Part shown: positions 27,601 through 35,566 of the stretch, in pieces
Numbering within the stretch: position 1 is the stretch's first letter
How the letters are laid out: each line of letters begins with the position of its first letter
Notes under the pieces: generated by a model
Databases searched by the model: none
The model's input: only the letters and a program-made list of their open reading frames with translations
What the model was told of the DNA's origin: nothing
Program-made: the position numbers and the translations under genes
NCBI RefSeq assembly: GCF_000744705.1
Contig: NZ_JQML01000001.1
Location: 372,001 to 436,000, forward strand
Length of the DNA: 64,000 bases
Direction of reading: 5' to 3'
Source of the DNA: Streptacidiphilus albus JL83
Lineage (GTDB): Bacteria; Actinomycetota; Actinomycetes; Streptomycetales; Streptomycetaceae

Positions 27601-30600
27601 AGTGGTAGACCTGGCTGGAGCCGGACACGGTCGGGTTGCCGAGGGTGTAGGTGCCGCCCTTGTCGTCGGTGACCGAGGTCAGCCGGCTGGTCGCGGTGTT
27701 GTACGTGACCTGGGCCTGGACGCGCTTGGCCGGGGTCGTCGTCCCGGTCAGGTAGGAGGCGCTGGAGGTTCCGATGCTGTGCAGGGCGGTGGCCTGGGTC
27801 GCCGTCAGCGGCTGGCTGTAGACCGACACGTCGGCGATGTCGCCGTCGAAGGAGTCGGCGTAGCCGGTGTAGTTGTCCGTCGCTTGGTGCGGTTCGTCCG
27901 GCCAGGTCCCGCCCCAGAAGCCCGCGCCCACGTAGACGTAGCTGCTTCCGTAGGCGTTGTAGGGCTCGACCTGCCCGGTCGCGTCGCCGACCAGGGAGCC
28001 GTCCAGGTACATCGCCTGTGTCGTGCCCGCGGCCGCGAGCACGACGTGGTGCCACGCGCCGTCGGTGACGACCTGGCCGGAGGCCATCGGGTCGACCTCG
28101 CCCGAGTACCAGAACTCCCCGTGCAGCTTCCCGTCCGAGCCGACGTACAGCGACGGCGTGTAGTAGCCCCCGACGTAGGTGGCGGAGGTGACCGGGGCCG
28201 TCTGGTAGGAGAACAGCACGCCGGCCGTGGTGGTCTTGAACCACAGCGAGATCGACTGGTTGCTCGCCGCCGTCGCCAGGGTGCTGGGCAGTGCCAGGCT
28301 GGAGCTGGTGCCGTTGAACCGTGCCGCCGTGGCGGTGGAGCCGGCCAGCGGGCTGCCGTCGGCGCCCAGCGTCACGTTCGCGTAGGTGCCCGCGTCGTCC
28401 TGCTCGTTCGCCAGGACCGAGGAGGCCGCCTTGCCGCTGCCCGCGGCGTCGTCCAGCCGCCAGTACGAGGTGGGGCCCGCGTCCAGTGCCGCCGCCGGAT
28501 AGTTGGACCCGGGCGTGTAGGTGTAGCCGTAGCAGCTGGTGGACGCGGTCGCCGACGCGGCCTCCGAGGGCGGGCAGACCGAGGTGAGCTGGTCGCCGGT
28601 GTAGCCGTAGCTCCACAGCGAGGCCGTGGACGCGACCCCGGACGTCGCGTCGCCCGTGGTCACCGTCGCCACGTGCGCGTGCGCGGCCCCCGACGGGGTC
28701 GACCAGGCGAAGTACAGCGAACGCGAGGAGACGTTGTTCTCCTCCTGCGTCAGCTGGTAGGACGCGTTGTAGGTGAACGACTCCGAGAGCCCCGCATGCG
28801 TGGTGATCTTCGACAGCAGCCAGGTGTTCGTCCCGCCCGCCGCGCCGAACGTGTACGTCGTCCCGTCGGTCTGCGTCAGCCCGTAGCCGCCGCCCGACAG
28901 CGCCACCAACGTCGCATAGGTCCCCAGCGGAGGTATGTATCCGGAGCCGGAGTAGCCGTAGCGCTGCTCCTGGCCGCCGTCATTGGTGATCACGACGTTC
29001 TTCGTACCGTCGTCGTCCATGACGGCCCGCATGTCCGGCAGCGAGGACCAGCCTGCCCCGAACGCCCCCGCGGTACTGGTGTCCAGCGAATTGTAGGAGC
29101 GGTCCACCTCCAGCGCCGGCCCGGCGGTCGCCACCGTGGCATCCGTCGCACTGGTCGTGTAGTTCCCCGCCTCCTCGTCGTACCCGTGCCCCGAGTTCTG
29201 CGCCAGCCGCGAGGCCACCAGCGGCTGCGACACCTGCGTCGTGAACGCGCTCGTACTGCTCGTCTTCGCCAGGAAGCCGTCGTACGCCGTGACTGTCCAG
29301 TAGTAGCTGGTGCTCCAGGACAGGTCGCCCGACGGGACCGTCCACGCCGTGGAGGACTGCTTGGCCGAGGACACCACCTCCTTGCCCGCCGAGTTGTACA
29401 CCGCGAAGTCGTAGGTCAGGGCGTCCGGCCAGGAGTCCGGGTCGACCGCCTGCACCTGCAGCTCGGGCGTCAGCTTGGGCGACACATAGCCGGAGGCCGG
29501 GAACATGTGCTCGACATCGGGGGCCGCGTCCGGCGCGTAGGTGATCGTCAAGTACGGGGTCTCGTCGACCACCTGCGAGGAGTCGAACTGCTTCCACGCC
29601 GAGGAGTTCGTGCCCGAGGAGAACACCGCCAGGCCGTTGTTCGCTGTCGTGCCCAGCGCGATGTCCTGCAAGTACGAGGTCGACAGCGTGGTGTCCTGCC
29701 ACTGCCCTGTCGACGAGTCCAACGACGAGTTGGAGCAGGTGGAGGCTGCGGCTTCACCGGTCCAGGTCCCGATCGCGGCAGCGGTGGGGGGCAGATCCGA
29801 CCACGACTTCGCGCCGGTCACGCTCCACGACGCGGTGATCGGATACGTCGAGTAGGACTGGGAGCTCCCGCAGGTGGCCGACCAGATGTCGAACATGTGC
29901 AGGACGGCGCCCTCGATGCGATAGCCGTTGCTCGTCGGCACCGTGGGGAACTTCAACAGCGACTCGCCGATGTGCGCACCGCCGTCATAGGTGCCGACCT
30001 TCAGCTGCCCGGCGGAGGAGAAGTCCTCGTCGTAGGGGTACTCCGCATAGGTGGTCTCCGTCTGCCCGGGCAGCGACACGTTGATCGACGGGTCCACCGT
30101 CACCGGGAACTGGATGTCCGAACCCGCGAGCCATGTCGGGTCCAACGACATCTGCACCGACGGCACGCCGTCCACCGTCGCCACCGTGTACGACACCGAC
30201 CAGTTCTCGTGGTGCTCCCCCGAGACCGGGTCCACGTAGGAATCGTACGCGTACGCCTGCGGCAGTGTCGCGACCACGGCACCCGTGCCGTCGACCAGCT
30301 CCACCGTGCCGTCCGCAGCCGTCGTCAGCGACAGCCCCGTCAACGTCATCGGGAAGTCCCAGGTCGTCGCCGCTGCGGACGAGGTAAGAACCATGGACTC
30401 CTTCACACCGTCAGCGGTCGGCTGCAGCACCAGGTTGGTGTCCGGCAGGATCCCGTCGTACTCGGCCGTCGACCCGGTCACCGACACCGGCACGTCATCC
30501 GCGCCCGCCAGTGACCAGGAGACCGACTCGGAGGAGGAGACCGTCAGCGTCGCCAGCGCGCCGGTCGAAGAACCGCCGGAGACCACCGAGTCGGCCTGCA

Positions 30601-31324
30601 CCGCACGGCCGAAACTCCACGGCAATGCTGATGGACCGGCCGAAGGCGTCAAGAACGAGGCGTCCTGGGCCGTGGAAGGGGCCGGCGTCGGCACCGGGGA
30701 CGCCGCGGCCGCTCCCGTGGACGTGGGCGCGAACGAGACCTTCAGCGAGTTGGCCTTCTCCTGCCACCGCCCATCGCCAGCCCGCTCCAGGCCAGTGTCC
30801 AACGGCTGCCAGGAACCGTCACTGGCCTGGTAGTTGATCGGGTTCTGCGACACCTTGCGGGTGAAGCTGCCGTCCGCGTTCTGGTAGTAGTCGAACTTCT
30901 GGCCCGACTTGGCCGCGACCAGCTTCGACGTCCGGGTGTCGAACCCGCGGGACACCCGGCCGGAGGCACCCACCGCCGGGGCCGCCGCCCGAAAAGCGGC
31001 GTACGCCGGCACCTGCCCGCGCCCCCGCCCCGGCGCCGAACCGCTCGGGTGCCCGGCCCCGCTGCGCGCCCGGTGCACCTGCGACGCGTCACCCGTCTCC
31101 GAACGGACACCGCCCGAACCCGCCGCCCGGAGCCACTTGGCGAACGACCCCGCCGCAGAGCCGAGTGACGGAGTCGGGACAGACGCCGCGAGCGCGGCCC
31201 CGCCCTGCGCCCAGAACCCGAGCACCAGAGCGAAGACAACCACCCAGGACTGCCAACGCGAAACGCGACGCACCGCACACCGACTCTCAACGCAGAAACA
31301 GCGCAGCACCAACACCGCGACCAC
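21695..31324 (-). CDS. Giant RHS/YD-repeat polymorphic toxin with C-terminal endonuclease
   Basis: 3,209 residues. A signal/anchor (WQSWVVVFALVLGFWAQGGA, ~25-45) leads into a beta-rich N-terminal region with a DNRLRE-like segment (~430-590) and a fibronectin-like stretch. Two LamG/concanavalin-type modules follow, beginning SYWRLDDAAGSG near 945 and GYWQLGDEAGST near 1260. From about 1,500 come dozens of YD repeats (TYTYDADGN, SYTYDQLGR) and the RHS core end YQSEYTDPTTGQVNMAARWY. The ~365-residue tip after DPSGHN has Gly and Ala runs, then NRSRLNSCHLAPSVLGGSG and DNVAPC, the motif of a DNA/RNA non-specific endonuclease with catalytic His. The SUKH gene downstream is the likely antidote. The GTG at 31324 lacks an SD, and GTG 31273 is an alternative. 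Export route and target cell are not shown by the sequence. Confidence 0.85.
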   Translation of the reverse strand: MVAVLVLRCFCVESRCAVRRVSRWQSWVVVFALVLGFWAQGGAALAASVPTPSLGSAAGSFAKWLRAAGSGGVRSETGDASQVHRARSGAGHPSGSAPGRGRGQVPAYAAFRAAAPAVGASGRVSRGFDTRTSKLVAAKSGQKFDYYQNADGSFTRKVSQNPINYQASDGSWQPLDTGLERAGDGRWQEKANSLKVSFAPTSTGAAAASPVPTPAPSTAQDASFLTPSAGPSALPWSFGRAVQADSVVSGGSSTGALATLTVSSSESVSWSLAGADDVPVSVTGSTAEYDGILPDTNLVLQPTADGVKESMVLTSSAAATTWDFPMTLTGLSLTTAADGTVELVDGTGAVVATLPQAYAYDSYVDPVSGEHHENWSVSYTVATVDGVPSVQMSLDPTWLAGSDIQFPVTVDPSINVSLPGQTETTYAEYPYDEDFSSAGQLKVGTYDGGAHIGESLLKFPTVPTSNGYRIEGAVLHMFDIWSATCGSSQSYSTYPITASWSVTGAKSWSDLPPTAAAIGTWTGEAAASTCSNSSLDSSTGQWQDTTLSTSYLQDIALGTTANNGLAVFSSGTNSSAWKQFDSSQVVDETPYLTITYAPDAAPDVEHMFPASGYVSPKLTPELQVQAVDPDSWPDALTYDFAVYNSAGKEVVSSAKQSSTAWTVPSGDLSWSTSYYWTVTAYDGFLAKTSSTSAFTTQVSQPLVASRLAQNSGHGYDEEAGNYTTSATDATVATAGPALEVDRSYNSLDTSTAGAFGAGWSSLPDMRAVMDDDGTKNVVITNDGGQEQRYGYSGSGYIPPLGTYATLVALSGGGYGLTQTDGTTYTFGAAGGTNTWLLSKITTHAGLSESFTYNASYQLTQEENNVSSRSLYFAWSTPSGAAHAHVATVTTGDATSGVASTASLWSYGYTGDQLTSVCPPSEAASATASTSCYGYTYTPGSNYPAAALDAGPTSYWRLDDAAGSGKAASSVLANEQDDAGTYANVTLGADGSPLAGSTATAARFNGTSSSLALPSTLATAASNQSISLWFKTTTAGVLFSYQTAPVTSATYVGGYYTPSLYVGSDGKLHGEFWYSGEVDPMASGQVVTDGAWHHVVLAAAGTTQAMYLDGSLVGDATGQVEPYNAYGSSYVYVGAGFWGGTWPDEPHQATDNYTGYADSFDGDIADVSVYSQPLTATQATALHSIGTSSASYLTGTTTPAKRVQAQVTYNTATSRLTSVTDDKGGTYTLGNPTVSGSSQVYHSAVLGDGPEGYWQLGDEAGSTYAADEVNGGDGTYNNTTLGGGGPFSATDGTAPTAASFDGTDSYVELPQDLTSTASAVSAQVWFKTATGGGVLVGMESDVLSAGSFAAAAPVLWVGTDGKLYGKFWGTGITQMASTAGVTDGKWHHAVITATGTKQVLYLDGSQVATSSATSLALTSMPYLTLGAGVTGIGWDALPESSTVYFDGSMAETAVYTSALTAAQVGAQWSAAQQSAGTAATETVQVTDPGQKVMSSSYDLSNGGRILSSTDATGATTSYGYDASGFLATVTDPNGDTTTTGNNARGDVVSRTTCQDQATSLCSTSYYTYYLDTTSATDPRNDEMLTSSDGRSAGATDTTYQTSYTYDTNGNRLTETTPAVTGHTGGLTTANTYTTATTPDANGVDDVPVGLLASTTTPGGAKTAYTYFADGDLATVVDPRGLTTTYSYDQLGRVLTKTLAGNLATNPVTSYTYDPLGRVLTETDPGAVDAIGNNVVHTKETTYTYDADGNTLTTTVSDTTGGDPSRPTVDTYNSHGELATSTDPMLYETQYFYDSYGNLSSEIQPRGQQYAYTHDADGRLLTTTLSNYTGSTATAQAPVAQLLESRAYDPGGRLSTVTNAIGVTRTYAYYDNGLTKQVTDTGSADTGYIDEQDSYDPAGNLTAQVTKNGTLTTDHTWDADDRTLTTTVDPSAADRATSYTYDLDGHVLTSDETDAAGDPAQQWTYTYYPDGDKKTAAQYVNATTTLTTGWTYDERGLVLTMTDPDTQTTSYTYDAAGQLSTTVAPTITTTDPTTGATSPTAPTTLDGYDTFGDRTQSEDARGNITVTAYDLDGRKSATTLPSYTPHGASSPVPSTTTWSWDADNDLTKQVDNDSNETDYTYDQLDDRVSQTNPAIDAGGTMTQGTWSYTYDLGGDQLTSTDPYGSVANQGYDDLGRPKTTSENVYTSTTTQTQVGTTDTYNTAGEVASSVSTTGVTASYTYDNLGQKTSSADTSGDTTHYTYDLNGDTTKTVLPDQSVQTATYDAAGRETGTADENPAGTVLRSTSATYDDDGDLRSSTNALQTTETYQYDALGDLTEQVEPTTATHSITTTYGYDADGNQTAYTDGNGNAAGTTADTAYTTYTPWNLPESKTAPATSAYSGAANSTTYLAYDGDGDTANEYLPGGVTVTDSYDALGDLTAQSGTGADAPTATRGFSYSLNQYLVGSSVGSSTETYATNALGQLLTATGEAGASSFSYNADGNPLTRTDASGTSSYSYDADGRLSTDTDAATGTQLTYHYNPLSQPTSISYGTGGDTQNLGYDALHHLNNDTLTTAAGTTVAGIAYTYNNGDQLTGETTTGTTGASTNTYQYDQAGRLTSWATTPAGSTTTTTTGYTYDDNGNRLTAGATTYTYDARDELTSDGTSTYSYTARGTLDGKTVTANNSTMAYSFDAYGQEATAGPTSYTYDALGRAITSGTTTLAYSGQDNDVASDGTTTYSRDPSGNVTGENTPGTGATLAMTDAHDDITAQFTAAATTLTGSASYDPWGNPVGTPTLTGTLGYQSEYTDPTTGQVNMAARWYQPGTGSFNSADTQSNSPVGSSVNANPYTYANDNPTTGADPSGHNQCSYLEVASLICDAVWSVLQPMQAGNDSDTCTGLYGVSCSQLQLNSSGMNQLLGGSGQQCGPPLLIPCNTMEPVTQSGGGGGGGGGRAGGGVSVAVAAAAAAAAAAAAAAAAEAAEIAAEARTLTEHIGHATLDIHSIDVAQPPSSLINIGSLSNIVSTSTLVIGSALATAATCAVSSCTPTSNDDPQTCANNPMPGSQSNAQNGGWAYYEPTGYDGRSEGSVVCATKTNSKHNRAKIPRSMAPDSPAQQLAALNRSRLNSCHLAPSVLGGSGALDNVAPCWRSTNVGSGSMRQFETQAQGQLKPAGNSALIYVAMPRYATATSTIPLGFWLSYLSQSQATGAPLGVGSVYVPNTGDNQYPNLGN

Positions 31325-31486
31325 GGCGAAGGAGTACTGCGCATGAGCAGCAAATAACTACCGGCAGCGGAAAGCGCCACGCGAGATGCGTATTCAAACA
31401 GAAATAGGAGCGGCATCCTTCCGTGATCAAACGAAAGGATTTAGCAGACACTCCTCACAAGTCGGACTCCCATGGAAGGCACCACT
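31325..31486. other. Upstream region of the RHS gene, bordered by an IS3 element
   Basis: Only about 160 bp separate the RHS start from the probable left end of the IS3 element. It is AT-richer than the RHS gene. No clear promoter or repeat is recognised, so the native promoter may have been replaced or moved by the insertion. Confidence 0.4.
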
Positions 31487-32854
31487 GGACCCCGACCACT
31501 TTCGTGGACACTGGAAGTAGTTCATCGCAGTGTCAAGTGGGAAGTGCACGATGGTTTCAAAGCGGAAGAAGTACGCTCCGGAATACAAGGCAGAGGCCGT
31601 AGAGCTTGTAGTGAGCTCCGGCCGGCCCGTGGCTGAGATCGCCCGGGACCTCGGCCTGAACGAGGGAACCCTCGGGAGCTGGGTAAATGCCGCAAAGAGG
31701 AGCGGAAGCATCAAAGACAAGCCGCTTACTATCGATGAGCGCGTCCATATGAAGGAACTCGAAGAGGAAAACCGAAAGCTCCGAATGGAGCGGGATTTTC
31801 TAAAAAAAGCAGCGGCGTGGTTTGCAAGCCAGAATCAATAAAGTTCGCCTTTATCCTGCAAGTCAGAGACGAGCAGGCTGGCAAGCCGCGCCGCTTCAGG
31901 TATCCCATCAACTTCATGTGCCAGATGCTGCATGTATCTCGAGCCGGCTTCTATGCGTGGATCGGCAGGGAGGAGTCCCGGCACGCGCGGCGCGATGTCG
32001 AGCTCACGCGACTCATCATCGCCATCGACAAAACGAATAAGGGAAGGTACGGAATCGATCGGATACACGCCCAGCTGGCCCGCCAGGGCGAGCGCGTGTC
32101 GCCCAAGCGTGTCCGGCGCCTGGCCAGGGCTGCTGGACTGGCCTGCGTCCACCCCAGCCCCTACAGGGCCACCACCCTCCAGGACCCCGCGAACCGACGG
32201 GGCCTGGTGGATCTCGTCGAGCGCAACTTCGTCCCGGAAAAGAAAGACCAAATATGGTACGGGGACATCACATATATTCATACCGCAGAGGGCTGGGCCT
32301 ATATGGCCACGGTGATCGACGGATACTCGCGCAAGCTCATCGGCTGGTCCATCGCTGACAATATGCGTGAAGACATGGTGGTCCAGGCGCTCGATATGGC
32401 CATCCGCAACCGCCGGCCAGGCCAGGGAGAAGCCGTGATGCACACGGATCGTGGCAGCCAGTACACCGGCAGTAGATTTCGCGACCACTGCCTTGACAAC
32501 GGGGTCATCCCTTCGGTAGGAAAGACGGGGATCTGCTTCGACAACGCTGCGGCCGAGTCCTTCAACGCAACCCTCAAGAAGGAACTCATTCACCTGCATG
32601 TATGGGCAACAATCAAGCAGGTCAAAACCGCCATATTTGAATATGTCGAGTCCTACTACAATAGAAGCAGGATTCAGCGGGAACTTGGCTACCTATCGCC
32701 CTATGAATTCGAGAGCAGGTCTACATTTAGCGCAGCACTAGCAGCATAGAAGACTGTCTTCGAAATCGGTCGGCCTCCACCACCGAACTGCACTGATGCC
32801 AGCAAATGGCGGCGCGCCGACCCTGACGCCCGGCCACCGCCGGAAGTGGTATCC
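31487..32854 (+). mobile_element. IS3-family insertion sequence (ends tentative)
   Basis: Encodes a typical OrfA/OrfB pair. The left end GGACCCCGACCACTTTCG and the complement of the right end (GGATACCACTTCCGG) share an imperfect repeat. An ACT triplet flanks both sides (31484-31486, 32855-32857), matching the 3-bp duplication of IS3 elements. The ends remain provisional because the repeat is gapped. Confidence 0.6.
31551..32749 (+). CDS. IS3-family transposase OrfAB (programmed -1 frameshift)
   Basis: OrfA (31551-31841, 96 residues) has the HTH KAEAVELVVSSGRPVAEIAR and a leucine-zipper-like tail MKELEEENRKLRMERDFLKK. OrfB (frame open from 31817 to 32749) is the integrase. It has an HTH_21 region and the DDE catalytic residues in WYGDITYIHTAEGW, MHTDRGSQYTGSRF and DNAAAESFNATLKKELIH. 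The heptamer-rich run TAAAAAAAGC at 31801-31810 is a textbook slippery site that would fuse OrfA to OrfB by a -1 shift. The gene looks intact. Confidence 0.88.
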
Positions 32855-33008
32855 ACTCCCGGTAGAATTTCCACAGCCGATCAACAGGCTTCGCACAGGC
32901 AGAGAAATGGTAAGGATATCTTGCCTTCAATGCATACCGGCCCACCACCCGCGACATACCGAGTGGCTATGATCCGCAGGAGAAATCGCACCGGGGACGG
33001 AGAAGTCA

Positions 33009-33512
33009 ATGCGAAGGACGCCGAAGCCGCGCACGGCGGCCATCGCGGCAGCCGCGGGCACCCTGGCGGCAGCGGCGGCCGCAGTGATCGGCCTCTCGGG
33101 CGGCGGCACTTCGCACGCGAGTACCCCTGCGCCGGTGTCGAGCATCGACAGCGAAGCACGGGCCTGCCTGCTCACCGGCCCCGGCGCGAGCCCCGCCCTG
33201 ACCGCAGCCGCCTGGACAGGCATGCGCCAAGCCGCCGCCTCCTCAACACACCTGCTGGTGCAGCAGTTCGCCCTCCCGCCCAACGCGACGCCGGCGACCT
33301 TCCTCGACACCCTCACCCAGATGCGCTGCACGACCATCGCGACCGTCGGCAGCAGCCTGGACACCGCAGTACCCCCCACCGCCAACCGCACACCGTCCGT
33401 CCGCTTCCTGATCATCGGTGGCGCCCCGGCCCTCGCCCACAACATCATCGACCTCAGCCCAACGCAGGCAACACCAGCACGCGTGGCCCAGGAAGTCAGC
33501 AAGGCCGGTTGA
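33009..33512 (+). CDS. Secreted substrate-binding-like protein (BMP/periplasmic-binding fold, short)
   Basis: 167 residues with an N-terminal export signal (TAAIAAAAGTLAAAAAAVIG). The mature part begins ACLLTGPGASPALTAAAWTG and contains LDTLTQMRCTTIATVGSSLD and VRFLIIGGAPALAHNIIDL. The pattern (ligand-binding start, repeated beta-alpha units, terminal helix) resembles the short BMP-family lipoprotein-like proteins common in Streptomyces. It is only about half the length of a true ABC substrate-binding protein, and no permease is adjacent. Start ATG 33009, with weak GGACGGAGAAG upstream. An open minus-strand frame over the same DNA looks like a shadow. Confidence 0.55.
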   Translation: MRRTPKPRTAAIAAAAGTLAAAAAAVIGLSGGGTSHASTPAPVSSIDSEARACLLTGPGASPALTAAAWTGMRQAAASSTHLLVQQFALPPNATPATFLDTLTQMRCTTIATVGSSLDTAVPPTANRTPSVRFLIIGGAPALAHNIIDLSPTQATPARVAQEVSKAG

Positions 33513-33697
33513 CCGGGGCGGACTCTGAACAGTCGGCGGCACCACGGGACAGACGCACCGAGGTGGCGTGCAAGGGGCCGTTGTGCAGGCTGTATCGGCA
33601 GGCAGCGGCATTCTCGCCGCCGAGCGAGCCTTGCCGTTCGTCCCCGCCGGCCCCGCTCGTTTCGGGCACCGGCAGCATGCGGGTGGACCTCATTGAC

Positions 33698-33730
33698 GGG
33701 TGGAGTGGACCGATACGGTCCACTCCACCC
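33698..33730 (-). terminator. Strong stem-loop between convergent genes
   Basis: A perfect 15-bp stem (arm GGGTGGAGTGGACCG and its complement) has a 3-nt ATA loop. It lies 21 bp beyond the stop of the IMP-dehydrogenase-like gene. Both that gene and the convergent secreted-protein gene could end here. There is no T-tract, as is usual in high-GC actinomycetes. Confidence 0.8.
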
Positions 33731-33751
33731 GAACCACTGCCGGACGGCCCG

Positions 33752-35248
33752 TCAGGCGACGGTCGCCGGGGCGTCCCGCAGCGTGACGTTGGCGTGGCTC
33801 TCCTGGAAGCTCTGCTCGGAGACCAGGGTCAGCCGGGCCGTGGACCGGAACTCCGCAAGCGTGGTGGAACCGCAGGAGACCATCGTGGTCCGGAGTTTGG
33901 CAATGGTCAGGGCGAGCCCCTCATTGAGGTCGCCGGCGTAGGGGACGTAGCCGTCGACGCCCTCCTCGAAGATCAGGCCCTGGCCGCCCTGGCCGTAGCG
34001 CTGCCAGTTGCGGGCCCGGTTCGAGCCCTCGCCCCAGTACTCCTTCACAAATCCGTCCCGGGTCGGGAGCTTCGCGCCGGCCGCCTGGTCGAAGCGGGCG
34101 AAGTAGCGTCCCATCATGACGAAGTCGGCGCCCATCGCCAGAGCCAGGGCCACGTGGTAGTCGTGGACCAACCCACCGTCGGAGCAGATCGGCACGTATG
34201 CGCCGGTGCGCTCCGCGAAGGCGTCCCGGGCCGCGGCGACGTCCAGCACCGCGCTGGCCTGGCCGCGGCCGATGCCCTTCTGGTCGCGGGTGATGCAGAT
34301 GGAGCCGCCGCCCACGCCGACCTTCACGAAGTCCGCTCCGGCCTCGGCGAGGAAGGTGAACGCCTCCCCGTCGACCACGTTGCCGCCGCCGGTCGGGATC
34401 TCCGGGTAGTGCTTCTTCACCCAGGTCAGGGCCTGCGCCTGCCAGTCGCTGTAGCCGTCGGAGGAGTCGAAGCACAGGACGTCGGCGCCCGCCTCCAGCA
34501 GGGCGGGGACGCGCTCCCGGTAGTCGTGGGTGTTGACGCCCGCGCCCACGCGCAGCCGCTTGGCAGCGTCCACGGCCTGGTTCGGGAAGCGCTTGTTATC
34601 CGCATAGTCGGACCGGAACACCAAGTACTGCAGGTGTCCCCCGGCGTCGAGGACGGGGAGGCAGTCGAGCCGCTGGTCCCACAGCCGCGCGTTGGCCTCG
34701 GACAGCGTGGTGTCGGCTGCGGCGTGGGGCAGGTCGGCGATGGCGGTCATCCGGCCGCCCACGGGCCCGTCGAGGTCGTGGCGGCCGGGGTGGAAGTCGC
34801 GGGAGGTCACCAGGCCCAGCAGCCGGCCGGTGGCGCTGCCGTCGTCGGTGACTGCGGCGGTGCTGTGACCGGTGCGCTGCATGACGGCGACCATGTGCCG
34901 CAGGCTGTCGTCCGGCCGGACATTGGTGTCACTGGTGACGAACCCGGCCTTGAAGTTCTTCACCTGGCAGACGGCCGCGGCCTGGTCCTCGATCGACTGG
35001 TTGTGGTGGAGGAAGCTCAGGCCGCCGTTGCGTGCCAGCGCGATCGCGAGTTCCGGCGTACTGACCGCCTGCATGATCGCGGACGTGAACGGCGAGCCGA
35101 GTTCGATCGCCGACCGCTCCCCCGCCACGTGGCGGACCAGGGGTGTGCGCAGGTCGACCGTCGCGGACGAACAGTCGGTTCGCGTCCGGTTCGGCAGGAG
35201 CAGAAACTCGTTGAACGTCCTTGAGACCTCGGCGATGATCTTTGCCAC
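33752..35248 (-). CDS. IMP dehydrogenase family protein with CBS pair
   Basis: 498 residues of the IMPDH/GMP-reductase TIM-barrel fold. The catalytic loop reads GGGSICITRDQKGIGRGQAS with the active-site Cys, followed by VPICSDGGLVHDYHVALALA and MGADFVMMGRYFARFDQ. A CBS-domain pair is inserted near residues 95-215. The flap region EYWGEGSNRARNWQRYGQGG and the EEGVDGYVPYAGDL tail place it in a variant IMPDH clade distinct from the main actinobacterial GuaB. It probably oxidises IMP to XMP with NAD+ or acts on a related nucleotide. GTG 35248 is chosen after AGGAGG. It is monocistronic, ends at a strong stem-loop, and is divergent from the ipd operon. Confidence 0.85.
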   Translation of the reverse strand: MAKIIAEVSRTFNEFLLLPNRTRTDCSSATVDLRTPLVRHVAGERSAIELGSPFTSAIMQAVSTPELAIALARNGGLSFLHHNQSIEDQAAAVCQVKNFKAGFVTSDTNVRPDDSLRHMVAVMQRTGHSTAAVTDDGSATGRLLGLVTSRDFHPGRHDLDGPVGGRMTAIADLPHAAADTTLSEANARLWDQRLDCLPVLDAGGHLQYLVFRSDYADNKRFPNQAVDAAKRLRVGAGVNTHDYRERVPALLEAGADVLCFDSSDGYSDWQAQALTWVKKHYPEIPTGGGNVVDGEAFTFLAEAGADFVKVGVGGGSICITRDQKGIGRGQASAVLDVAAARDAFAERTGAYVPICSDGGLVHDYHVALALAMGADFVMMGRYFARFDQAAGAKLPTRDGFVKEYWGEGSNRARNWQRYGQGGQGLIFEEGVDGYVPYAGDLNEGLALTIAKLRTTMVSCGSTTLAEFRSTARLTLVSEQSFQESHANVTLRDAPATVA

Positions 35249-35566
35249 TCGTTCCTCCTGGCCCTTCGACCGGGACCCGACTGCCCGGCCGGTGAAGACC
35301 GTCCGGTGCCCCGAGACCCGGGCAGCCAGGTTCCGGCACGGCAGTCGTGGAGGTGCCACGAACTGCGGCAGAGCCTGACCCTCCCGTGGTTCTCACCGGG
35401 TGCGGTCGTGACCTGGAACCTTATCGACTGCCCGGCAGCTGCACGAATCGCCTCCGCCGGGGGCCGGGCCCGGACGGGATGACGGTCAGTCAGTTACCGT
35501 TGGCAACCTAACAAACGCTTGGTAGCGTGCTTAGGTCGTTGCCGCTCCAGGAAAGGCAGACGCGCC
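35249..35566. other. Divergent intergenic region, IMPDH-like gene / ipd operon
   Basis: 318 bp without a gene. It holds the KstR2-like palindrome at 35508-35525 and the GGAAAGG site of ipdA. The leader of the IMPDH-like gene is about 200 nt long and GC-rich, with several short inverted repeats. I could not match it to a known riboswitch. Confidence 0.5.
35508..35525. promoter_or_regulatory. KstR2-like operator upstream of ipdA
   Basis: CTAACAAACGCTTGGTAG is a near-palindrome 42 bp before the ipdA start. It shares AACAAACGCTTG with the complement of the site at 47334-47347. It resembles the TetR-family KstR2 operator that governs steroid ring C/D genes in mycobacteria and rhodococci. No kstR2 gene is in the window. 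Confidence 0.65.

Noticed and set aside
23096..30514. 2,472-codon Val/Gly-rich open frame on the plus strand
   Set aside because: Antisense shadow of the GC-rich RHS gene; low-complexity and without domains.
32927..33502. 191-codon minus-strand frame
   Set aside because: Overlaps the signal-peptide-bearing plus-strand gene and has no recognisable domain.
35249..35460. Possible riboswitch in the IMPDH-like leader
   Set aside because: Short inverted repeats exist, but none match SAM, purine, ydaO or TPP core motifs that I can recognise.
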